Assembly (NCBI GenBank): GCA_028564675.1
Contig: JAOVVO010000296.1
Span: forward strand, 1-64,000
Length of the DNA stretch: 64,000 nucleotides
Direction of reading: 5' to 3'
Source: Onchocerca lupi
Taxonomy: Eukaryota; Nematoda; Chromadorea; Rhabditida; Onchocercidae
In this document: positions 24,847-35,558 of the stretch, in pieces
Position numbering within the stretch: position 1 is the stretch's first letter
How the letters are laid out: every line of letters starts with the position of its first letter
The notes under the pieces: model-generated
What the model saw: the letters and a program-made list of their open reading frames with translations, nothing else
Told to the model about the DNA's origin: nothing
Database searches by the model: none
Translations under genes and position numbers: made by a program

Positions 24847-26157
24847 AATGATTCGTTCAAAGACGAAATATTTCTCAGTTTGCTGAAAATGTGAAAAATC
24901 AAAGATAATGCAAATGATTCAATGGATTATGGATTAAAAAACCATCTTTTTAGAAATCAGAACACATTATTATAATATTTTTGATTTCAAGTATTCAGAT
25001 ATTTACTTCTTGAATAATTCGATTATTTTACTGTCTAATCATTGAATATTTTGCATCACTACTTTATTTAATATTTCGATAGGCAAATTTTTTAATTCAA
25101 TTTTTTTTTTTTTTTTTGCGAGTGTTTTTATAAACAAACTTTCATTGTACTGTATAATAAGATGTATCATAACTGAAGTCTATTCCATCTTAAATGTTTT
25201 CACAGATGATTTGGACGATGTTATTCTTCAAGTGCAAACCTATTTGGGATTGGTAATGATATTGAAAGTTAATAATATTAATAATTATGTATACTTCACA
25301 CATTGTTTTTCACTTGCTTTGGTAAAATATTGTTCAATTGCGAAATATAATAAAATATTGCTCATATTTGCATAATATTATATTTAGTATAGTATTACAT
25401 TTACAATTGATAGCATTTATCAGTGCTTAACAGCAGAAAAAAAAAAGTCGACTAACACTCTTGCATCAATTAAGCAGAAGAATTGAATGGAACGTGGGAT
25501 AGTAAAGTAATGGAAGAGTTTTCGAATAGTTGAAAGAGACTTGACTTCATCTTTCTTTCAATTTTCACTCACTACTGAGCCTGAAATGTTTTTGTTCTAT
25601 CATGGCAATTGTCCGCTAAATTCTACCACATTCCGCAAGTTTGCTAGCTTCTACCGGTTCTTTATTTGCTGTAATCTGAATTATTTTTATGTTAGGAATA
25701 ATTTTCGATTGCTAAATAATCCTTTCAAATTTCTGAATTTTTCTTCTTTACATGATTCATGTGTTGTCAATACTCAACATAGCTTTAATGCTTGCTAATT
25801 GTTAAAGCTATTGTTTTTCTGCAGAAGATATTTCACTTCCTCAACATTCATCAGAAAATAATACGTGCTCTAATTATCTTCCTATACATTTGCTACAAAC
25901 AGTAAAATTTTCAAGACGATTTCTCAGAATTTTCCTTCCGGTTCTTCAAAGCTATCCGTCTCTACTTGCAACATTTCAGGTTTTTTCATTTTCTTAAGCA
26001 AAGAACGAATAATTCTATCACAAAAATATATAACTATTATTATATAGATATATTTTTCGTTTTGGTGATAAACGTGTTTTTCCTTTTATGGTAAACATAT
26101 TCATCGTTTTGGCAGTAAATATGTTTATTCTTCTTTTGGCGGTAAACATGTTTATCG
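24847..26157 (-). repeat. Right arm of giant inverted repeat
   Basis: Reverse complement of 21013-21960 over most of its length. It contains an extra ~480 bp (about 25400-25880) absent from the left arm; its open frame at 25541-25798 is unlike any family I know. The arm ends in tandem GGTAAACATGTTTAT-type units at 26050-26157. Reading frames seen in both arms are by-products of the duplicated sequence. Confidence 0.9.
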
Positions 26158-26936
26158 ACTTGTTGGTCCTTTTGAAATTATTGAATTTGAAAACTAAATA
26201 TTGCTATATATTAATTTATTTGAAGCTTATTCAATTCATGGTATATGGTTTATTGATAAGGCTAAAAATTCTTTCTGTATTTCAATCTTTTTTTTTTCAC
26301 CAATAGTAGATAAAGTTATGTGTTATATCATAGCCATTGCTATCTTAAATCAAACAAAATTTTGTTGAGTTTCTTTATTGCAAAGTTAATACCTAAAAAT
26401 AGATAAAATTATAAATTAGAAATTAATCGATTATAGAAAATCATATAGATATAATTGTATCATGCAAGACAATTGTCGTTAATGCCACTGAGATGATTCG
26501 GAATGTTTTCTGCTTTTTTTTCCGTTTTCAAAATTTTAATTTTCTAATGAATTTATCATTTCAAGGAGGAACAATTCCTTAAAATTTTTAGGAATGTAAA
26601 ATTCAATGTCAGAAATTCTTTTTCTGAAATTTTAATAAAAATATTCCAGAAAAAAGTTTTTCTTTCTCAACTTTTTGATGTTCAAATCAAAACTAATTAG
26701 AGTTTCAAATTGAAAAAGTGATAAAAGTTTGAGAATTTTCATTTGAATTTTATCAAATATTTGAGAGAAAGAAAATGCGATGACTATATTTTATTGGACA
26801 CTAATGACCAATTAATGGGAAAGAAGTGACTTTGGCAAGAAATTGAAGCAAATTACAACAATTAATATGAACTCTATTTACAAATAACCCAAAACAGTGA
26901 TAAATAAGATCGATAAATTAATCAAGTAGGTTAATT
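26158..26936. other. AT-rich spacer
   Basis: No gene or repeat that I can support; the stretch lies just after the inverted repeat and downstream of the next minus-strand gene. Confidence 0.5.
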
Positions 26937-28108
26937 TTATCCGATTGGATAACCACCTCCTGGCAAACCGTATCTGAAATTTTTGGAATAAAAAATCAAT
27001 TTAAGCGGAAATTTCATCAAGATAATTTTTAAAATAATTATTTGAATACAATGTATTTATCATGTGATACTGGATATTACTCAAAATATTATCAATTATT
27101 CTTTCTGGCTTATAAGACGATTATGGATCACTCACTAATTTTTTTTTCAAATAATTACAAAAGCATTTAAATTCAAAATCATTATACAAATTAATGAAAA
27201 ACGAAACTGAAGAAATAACTCACCCTACTCCTAGACGATGAGGTAGAGGATATCTAAAATGAGAGTACATCAGAATAAAAATTGATAAAATAAAAGAAAA
27301 AAGAAAATACTTTTTCAATCTTTTCTTCTTTTAAAACAAAAAATATATGTAAATTAGTAATATAGATAATTTTTGCAGCATAATTAACAAGAAAATTAAG
27401 TAAATAATTATGGAATAAATTATTTTATCAAGTTTATTCAGAAATGGAAATATATTAAAGCATTTCAGATGATCCAATTTTTTCAAGATTTAAATCAAAG
27501 AATAATTAATTAAATTGATGAAATAATATTTTCAAATGTTATTACTATATTTTAGTTTACCAACTAATTAAGTTATTATGCTGTTAATAATTTAAAATAA
27601 ATGTAAAAATTGAAAGAAAATGGTATAAATTACGTGTAAGCTTTAATTAGCAAAAGAATTTATTCACTTAGCGAAACATATAAAAGAATACAAATGATAG
27701 TGCGTGCAGTAATTTCTTGATTTAAGCCTCTATTGATTGTTAATAATTAAATTTTAGAACTTCCTATGCCAAAATTCTAGAACTTTTTATACCACTATGA
27801 GCATTGTCATAGATTATAAGATTGGATTAAGTAATTAACGCAAACGATATTTAATTCAAAAATATCAAAAAAAAAAAAAAAAAAATGAAATAAAATTACA
27901 AAAAAGCATACCCGCCAGCGCCACCACCTCCGGAACCTGAACAGCAACAACCGCCACAACAACCGCCCAATTTTAATACTGGTAAACAAATGGGTGGTGG
28001 TTGAAAGCAACAACAATCAATACCACCACCTCCACATCCTCCACCACCACCACTCAGACAAGCACTTGCATGTCCTATCAAGGCGAAGATGACAGCAAAA
28101 ACAAGTTT
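26937..28108 (-). CDS. Small secreted Gly/Cys-rich protein (5' exon not found)
   Basis: Three exons join in frame: 27912-28108, 27224-27253 (only 30 nt) and 26937-26973, ending in TAA at 26937. The product begins KLVFAVIFALIGHASA, a clear signal-peptide core. Next come a Gly-rich stretch with single and clustered Cys (CCC, then CCGGCCC), a PPPICLPVLKL segment, and a short GYPLPHRLGVGYGLPGGGY tail. The readable part is about 87 residues. The exon starts at an acceptor (GTTGCAG) with an in-frame TGA just upstream, so the ATG must sit in an earlier short exon that I could not place. The composition resembles nematode cuticle, eggshell or antimicrobial small secreted proteins, but none is recognised specifically. 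Splice sites are canonical (GGGTATGC, GGGTGAGT). Confidence 0.75.
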
Positions 28109-28555
28109 CTGCAACTTTCTTCAATAATTTCCATTTCATTGTTCAATATTCTTCAAGAGAAATTAAGCAAAAAAAAGAAGAAAAAAATGAGAGAAAATCT
28201 TAGACTAAATAAAAAGAAAAACGACAATGGAATCAAAATATCAAAAATTACTTTTTTTGTTTATTGTTTTAAGGAATGGTTTGCAAAAATGGCAATAATT
28301 CATTAAACCTAGTCAAATGTTATCCAGAAATTTCACGTGAAAATTACAGAAACTGGGAAAAAAAGAAAGGAAAGAAATGAATTATTGAAAAATAGTACTG
28401 AAGAAAATGAAAATTTTTGCTTATTTTTGTCAAATATTCAAAAAAGTTGAAGTCCGCAAATCAGAAGAATTTGTTGGCAAATTTTCAAAGATTTCAGTTC
28501 ATAATTTAAAAATCGTTTTTTTTTTTCTTATTTTGAATATATCAAAAATAAAAAC

Positions 28556-28594
28556 TAATTTCATGTTCTAAGCATTTCGTGATTTCGCATCCTT
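28556..28594 (-). repeat. 39-bp direct repeat, copy 1
   Basis: Matches 29224-29262 with one mismatch. On the minus strand the sequence reads GCEITKCLEHEI, but in this copy stops flank it closely. Confidence 0.85.
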
Positions 28595-29089
28595 AAAATT
28601 TTATTCGTTATTCAAAAGAATAAGTATAATGGAGAATTTAAAAGGTATAGGGAATTAAGGATAGAATTTATGAACTTAATATTCTGATCAATTAATCATT
28701 GTATATCAAAATATTTCTGGTCAAATATATCGAATTACATTTATGGTCATCGCATTTATATTTTCTATTTTGTGTGTGTCGTTATTTTATTATCTATCAG
28801 TTTCGTTTTTATTTTAATTAAAAAAAAAAAAATGAATTGAATTTCGAGAAGAATTGATAAGTGCGAATTATAAATGAAAAGGAATTGTTTTAAAAAGAAT
28901 GAATTAATGATTATATTGTGAAATTTTATATTACCGCAGATAAAATCGAAAGATTATTCTGAATTATTCGTCATTTAAAACTACACTTTAAGAAAGCATT
29001 ATTAAATATGACATAAGAGTTTTTCATGCAGTTACATTGCTTAATATTTTACTTACTGAATTTTTATAAAAGAAATGTTAGAAAAAAAT

Positions 29090-29356
29090 TTATGATTTTG
29101 AATTAATTTCTAATTGAGTGTTTCGTGAATTTGTTATGCGGAATTTTTTGACATAAAAATTCTTGATCTTCAATGAAGTGTCTTGTAATTTATCCACAGG
29201 AATTTTTCTGAAATAATCATTTTTAATTTCATGTTCTAAACATTTCGTGATTTCGCATCCTTCACATAATTTTGAAGATAGGTTTTCTTCTAATTCATGA
29301 TAAAGATGAAAATGAAAGCGATGAAAGTAAACTTTTTTTTTAAAAAAAAAGTTCAA
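29090..29356 (-). pseudogene. Possible exon or gene fragment with 21-residue repeats
   Basis: A single open frame of 88 codons whose protein contains two or three diverged 21-residue units (GCEITKCLEHEIKNDYFRKI, then VDKLQDTSLKIKNFYVKKFR, then a partial TNSRNTQLEIN). The repeat is visible in DNA as a 63-nt period. A piece is duplicated at 28556-28594. No splice context or signal peptide is evident and the family is unknown. It may be a remnant of a repetitive gene or chance. Confidence 0.25.
29224..29262 (-). repeat. 39-bp direct repeat, copy 2
   Basis: Copy of 28556-28594 differing at one base (A for G), lying inside the open frame with 21-residue repeats. Confidence 0.85.
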
Positions 29357-30173
29357 TCCTCAATGTTGTTATTTTTCTATTATGTTCAAAACTGAAAAAA
29401 AAAAATTACTTATTACTAAAATATTTCTTTTGTAGCTGCTGAAAATTTATAATTAGATATAATATTTGCCACAATTTCTATTTTACTATGTGGAATTATT
29501 ATTAGAACTATTGAAATTTTGGTGATTCTAAATTTTCCAATAATGAATCATTAAATCTTTTATAAGTTATCAGAAAGTTTTCGTTGTAATCAGAAAAAAA
29601 TCTATATTTAGTGCTTCAAGATTTTTTTGATTTGTCAAAAAATTTATTTTTTACAAATTAATTGATGGAATATATTTTAATATTCCATTTCTTATTTATC
29701 ATGACTATTACAATGAAATACCGTACCATTACTATTATAATTTTATTATATACAAAAAAGTTAGCTAAATTTATAGGTACTTCACATTATTATTAGTTTT
29801 ATATGATCACTGCTTACAGTATGAAAGATTATCATATCATCTATCATAATTATTATCATTTGTACGTTATAAATGCCAGTAAGTATTACAGTACCACTGT
29901 GACTATTGCAGTTCTATTACTATAAATGATTAAAAAAATGAAGAAAATTACCATGTTCAGATTATTTCGAGCGATCGAATTAATCGTTATTTACTGTATT
30001 ATACAGAATGTTAACTTTCGAATTTATTTCGAATATAGCAATTGAATATTGCTGAAAAAAAAAAAAAAACAATTAACGATGATGAAATGAATGAATACAA
30101 TAAGATAGAATATTATGATGAAATTATAAAATAATTAGTACACTAAACGCTACTTTTATATCCATTTTCTCAG

Positions 30174-30235
30174 AATTTATAGCACCACCTCCTGAATTAT
30201 TTAACTATAATAATGAAATTCTTCCCCGCAAAAAT
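30174..30235 (+). other. Exon-like segment (FIAPPPELFNYNNEILPRKN)
   Basis: A possible acceptor TTTCTCAG precedes a 62-nt open segment whose codons avoid the local A/T bias, followed by a weak donor GTTATCC. I found no partner exons. Low confidence that it is coding. Confidence 0.2.
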
Positions 30236-31321
30236 GTTATCCTAATTTTCCTCTTTTTTTTTTTCACTTACTTGTCTTTCCTTTCTGTTTTTTTTTTCTT
30301 TTTTTATTTTTTTTTCCCTACTATTTGATGACATATATCATTTAAACAAAAAAAAAAAAAAGGGAAAAAATATGGAAAAAGATTGCATTGTTATCATTGC
30401 GCCATTTCGTCCAATTATGCAATTGATAGTAATAAACAGGTGAGCAAGGAACTGGATTTGGTAAAATGGCAGGTGATAATTAATTTTCAGATTAGATAAT
30501 GTTCAGATTTTTGCAGTAAAAAATAAGAAAAGCAGAAAGGATTAGCTTTTACGACAAAGCTGTACAATCAGATTTTAAATTCAACTTTTATTGTTTTAGA
30601 AATAGATAGACTATAACAAATGTTCGGCTGTCGTAGAATATTGGAATACTGATTGATTCTTTTTTCTCCCCCTTTTTTTTTTTTTTTTTTTTTCATTCAT
30701 TTAATTTTTTTCCATTTATTTTAATTTTTTGTCCATTAAAATTAATATTCTCTCTCTTCTTCGAACAGATATTTCGACTATGCCAAGAAATTCTACTTTT
30801 TTCAATACTAATAAGAAGAAAAAAATGAGAATATATCACAGAAAAGTCATTATATTTATAACACAAATAATGCATTTTCTTATCATTTTTACCAGAATAA
30901 AAAGGAGAAAAGAAATTACGCAATTCACACTTAATTAATCATTTTTTGAGAATTTTTCTTCTATTCCAAATCAGAAAAAAAAATGCTATTATGTGCTTTT
31001 TTTTTTGACATAATGATTGTAATTTATAAGTATCTGTCATTGCAAAACAGTATTCAATTAAAATTTTGCGAATCTTTTTTTTATTGAAAAAATAGAAAAA
31101 GAATTATATCATTTTACAATTATCAATCACCAGAAATATACATTTATTTCGCAGATTTTTATGTGAAATAAAAAGCAAAATGATGTCTGATGAATTTATC
31201 ATTTTCACGCTTCAACTTATTGTTACATGACTAGAACTTGATTTTTTAACAGTTTTTCTTTCTTTTCCTTCCTTTTTTTTTTAATATGATATTAAGTAGA
31301 AGAATATCTGTATATCAACAG

Positions 31322-31460
31322 GATGCCATCGTAAAAGTGACCAAAAATAAATAATTATTATTAACAATAATATTTTTATTAATAACGTGTAAATTGCCAA
31401 AATAACGCTGCTGAAAATGGAAATGCCATCGTAAAAGTGACCAAAAATTAAATAATTATT
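31322..31460 (+). repeat. ~100-bp-spaced duplication
   Basis: ATGCCATCGTAAAAGTGACC plus AAAAAT occurs at about 31323 and again at about 31424, each followed by AATAATTATTA-type sequence, which suggests a local tandem duplication. Confidence 0.75.
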
Positions 31461-34400
31461 AATAATAATAATAGCAAATATTGTTTATTATAATAGAGAT
31501 ATTGACAAGTTTGATAAGGAAGCTATGATATTGATGTTTGCTATTGATATAATATTAATAAAATTGATAAATGTAATAACAGTGATAATAATATTTATGG
31601 CATAAAAGCGGTAAATCCAATGTTAGGATACAAAGTGATAAAAGGTATAAAATGTTTTCTTCAAATGTTTTGACAAATTAAATGATTATTCTATTGAATT
31701 TTTAGGGAAAAATAATTATCAGATTAAATCACAGCGATGCATTTATTTAAAAAATATATAAAACACGCGCATATTCGAATGCAACATTTTGTTAAAAATT
31801 TTTATCCATATTATTCTTTCATTATTCATGACGAAAAGGTCAAAGAGCGGGAAGATGCCGGCAAGAAATGAATAAATCAATCAATGTAAATTTACAAGTT
31901 CACAGATTTAGTTTCAATTATGTCTAATTAATAATCTAGTTCTTATTGAATGTTACACTATCTGTTTACATAGCACTTAAAAATGGAAATTTCATATTCC
32001 AATTAGTAAATTTATTTATTTCATCTATTTTTTGAATATTTACTTAAAGAAGACAAATTCTGAACTCATTTCAAATTGAGGGAAAAACCAAAAAAAAAAA
32101 AGTACTGTAACAAATGAAAAGGAGTAAAGTTATATTACCGATTTTTAGAATAGCAATTAATTAAGTCATTCAAAAATAATCACTTTTGATATATTTTTTT
32201 CAAGCCAAATGGTTATTAAACTTCATTTTTTGCAAATTCTCGAAACTAAAAATTTCGTGCGAAAAAAGTTAGCATTCAGCCTTGAAATTATTAATAATTT
32301 CTCCTGAAATCATTGCGTTATTTAAAACAAAAAAAGATCTGAAATCTTTAATTAATTGCTCAATTTTTAATTCATACTCGATTCAATTCCATCGTTAACC
32401 ATTATTTTTATCATCGAGTAGAAATACGACATAATGAATTATTTGTCGCTTAATTTTTGACCAAATTTTTATTTTTTTTCTGAGTAAAAACAAAAATTTT
32501 TTTTCTGCATGGCGGCGCAGAATTCAAAAATTATAATTGTTAATTTATGAATAGTTACTGTGGAAAATTTTTGGATGAAATATAGCCTTAAGCTAAAAGA
32601 GTAAATCAAGCAATAAATGAATAATTATGAAATTAAGAAAAAATCTTTTCAATTTGCAGAAAATTCATTTTCGCTCCAAAACAAGATTTAGAATGATTTC
32701 AAAGATATAGAATAACTGACTGTCACCAATAATGCGTAAAAATATTGCCAAATCTTATTATCTATCATTCATTGATCAATTATTTTAAAAAGGTAGCTGG
32801 TTTAACTTGATATAATTAGGCATAATTATGAATTCAAAATAAATGAATGGGAAGAATTAGCATATTAATTTGTCACTTGTAATTTCAAATTATACGATTC
32901 GAATAATTAAGTGTTTCTTGAATTCCAGTTGCTTTTATTTTTAACTTTCTTTCGCCTTGCACTTCAGTTTTTTTTTATTTTTATATAACTACTATGAATT
33001 CAAAAATTATGCAAGAAATAAATGCAATTAAAAAGAAGAATTTTGATGAGAAACATTGACTGGACTAAAAAATAGATAAAAATGTTCTTTTTTTTTGAAG
33101 TATAATTCATCATTTACCATCAATAACATTATTTCAAAAATATTTTTTAGCCTAAGTATCACTGAATTTGTCATAAGTATTATTATGATTTGATATTATC
33201 ATTATTTTTCATAGCTTGAAAGTTTATTAGCTTAAATTATTCGAATTTTTATTTCAAGATGAAGAATTCAAATTAAAGTTATTATGAAAATAATATTAGC
33301 AATAAAACTTTTTTGCAGAAATTTATTTATATGATCAACTGGAATGAAATTCGGTTTGTTTAACTTCTACAAAAAAAAAAATGAACCTTTTTGAAAATTA
33401 CAGATTTATTTTTAGAACAACTTAATGAAATGTAAAATGAAAAATGGATCGAGTTTTTTTTCCTCATCAAGAAAATGCATGAAAAAATTCAGAAAGAGTA
33501 ATTTGTGAATTTTTGTTTGTTGCCTTTTTTGTTAGTTAAAATGGACCATAAAAAAAGTGATGGAGAAGAAGTAAAATTATCGATCTCGACAATTGCATCA
33601 AAATAACATTCATTAAATGTTTTTCGCTTGTTTTAGTTCATTCATAAATTACTTAAAGCGGTCAACAAAAAGATTTATAAGATTTTTCTAGTAAATTATC
33701 TATCTCGAAATTGATTTAAACGAGAAAATCTTATTAATTAAAAAATTGATCAGTATAAAAATTTGAATAGATATTAAAATTTCAAAAATTAAGCGATTGA
33801 ATCAGATGTGCGAATTTAAAACCTGAAATAGTGCATAGTTGAATAAATCAGATAATTATTCATTGAAATGTGGTAAATAACAGCGTGATAAAATATTATA
33901 ATATCGCATTTTTTCGACATTCGCATATATTAATTGTAATACTTTTGTACAATCCTTAGAAATTATCTTTATTTAAAAAAAAATCAAAAAAAAAAAATAA
34001 CGCTTGTAAATATGTGTTTACTATTAAAAAATTTGTATATATATAATAAAAATCGATTGCCCAATAATTATTCAGTTTAATTGTATCACAGTTAATACAT
34101 ATGAAAATAATTATTGATTTCAATACAAATTTAATTCTTTGATTTCAATTATGATCAGCAGGATTATATTTCAATACAAGATTATATTAAAAATGGTAAT
34201 ATTCTGTTAAAATTTGCTTTTTTTTTTCTCATTTTTTAGCAAAAAATTTCATGCAATAATATACAGTTAAATGCAAGAAATATCTTCAATATTTTTGAAT
34301 CAAAAATAAAAAAATAAATAACATAATTTAAGCAATATGAATGATTTAACAAATGAATGTTGAGACAAAATATTAATTTTACGTTTTTTTTTCCGTTATT

Positions 34401-34491
34401 TTTCAAAAAATTCCTATCACTGTGATCTTCTGATGAATATTTCAAATTTTATTTTATTCCAGCAAATTGAACAATTTCAGATCTAATTTCA

Positions 34492-35558
34492 TCATGCATT
34501 TGCGGTGTTATTTTCTTTTTTTACACCAAGGGGAAGTGATTCGATCTGTTCTGGCTGTTTTTGTGGTGCATGCTTTCCGAATTGAACTAATTCTGGTGAT
34601 CTGAAATGATTTTGGTGTTTTCTGTGTAGAAATAACTGTCCTTGAGATGCTAGTTTTAGAGGTGATGTAAATTCAGATGGATATTGAAATACAGGTGCTG
34701 TTTGCTTGGGTAAAACTGGATTTTGAGCTAGTTGTGGAGGAACAGGTACTAAATATTGAGCTGTAGATGCTGCTCGTCGAGGTACAGCTAGATATTGAAG
34801 AGTGGGATCCAGTTGTTGTTGAGCTGTAGATTCGATTTGTTGTGGTGCAGGTATTACATATTGAGCTGTAGATGGTAGTTGTTGAGGTAGATATGAAAGA
34901 TATTGAACTGCAGGTTCTACTTGTTGAAATTTAGGTGCTAAATACTGAACTATGGGTACTGATTGTTGAGATTCGACTACCATCTGTTGAGGTAGCGATA
35001 GTAGGTATGAAGATGGATGTGCTACATAATTTGGTGATGGTGGTGCTATGTATGTCGGTGATGATTGCAGAGCATAACCATTTAGTGGTATTGGTGGTGA
35101 TTTCCTGGAATAAATATTGCTATCAAAAAATGAAATAATGAAAATAGAAAAAAAAAAAAAAAAACGAAACTTAAATAAGAGAACATAGAATAAAAAAATT
35201 TATTCAATCCTTTTTTTTTTTTTTTTTTTAAATTCATCATCATATTTATAATTTTCCATTTTTATGACAAAAATAAACTTTAAAAAAAAAAAAAAAGCAA
35301 ATAAAAAATTGATAAATTGAAAATTTTTTCTTTTTAAATTTACCCGTCACAACCAGTGGTACATTTGGGACAATCAGGAGTGCATTGATTACAAGTACCA
35401 CTACATTTAGAACAAGATTCAGCACTACATGAGGTACAACCACAACATCCCAAACAACTGCTGTCAGAACAGCATTTCCTTGCACGAATACCAATATCAA
35501 GAGTAGTAATGCATGGATTTGATGATTTAATTGACATTGCGAAGAAAAATATAAAAAC
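34492..35558 (-). CDS. Secreted Cys-rich plus Gln/Pro/Tyr-repeat protein (5' exon not found)
   Basis: Two exons join in frame: 35344-35558 and 34492-35104, ending in TGA at 34492. The upstream exon follows a CTAATTTTAG acceptor and starts VFIFFFAMSIKSSNPC, consistent with the end of a signal peptide; an internal ATG lies at 35537. A Cys-rich block of ~45 residues follows, with CC, CLGCCGC, CSKC and CNQC spacing (about 15 Cys). The second exon encodes ~204 residues with repeated units of an AQYLVPAPQQ / VQYLAPKFQQ type, rich in Gln, Pro, Tyr and Ala, ending in a basic tail. This layout fits an extracellular matrix, cuticle or eggshell protein; I do not recognise the family. The start exon must lie upstream of 35558. 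The antisense frame at 34935-35138 is a shadow. Confidence 0.75.

Larger units (their letters stand above)
21013..26157. mobile_element. Candidate long-TIR element carrying a cargo gene
   Basis: Two inverted arms of ~0.95 and ~1.3 kb flank a 2.9-kb loop that holds a spliced minus-strand gene. The outer ends consist of short tandem repeats (TAAACATGTTTACCGCC type), as in some DNA transposons with repeat-rich TIRs, and a further set of the same unit lies inside the loop at 24189-24350. I recognise no transposase and could not define a target-site duplication. It could be a non-autonomous or foldback element, or a locally inverted segmental duplication. Confidence 0.6.
28109..34491. other. AT-rich intergenic region
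   Basis: No confident gene. It contains a 39-bp duplicated segment (28556-28594 and 29224-29262) beside a 63-nt coding-frame repeat, an exon-like segment at 30174-30235, and a short duplication near 31322 and 31423. The rest is A/T tracts with short spurious frames. Confidence 0.5.

Noticed and set aside
28001..28306. Plus-strand Thr/Ser-rich frame over the Gly/Cys gene
   Set aside because: Shadow of the minus-strand exon, which has a signal peptide and splice sites.
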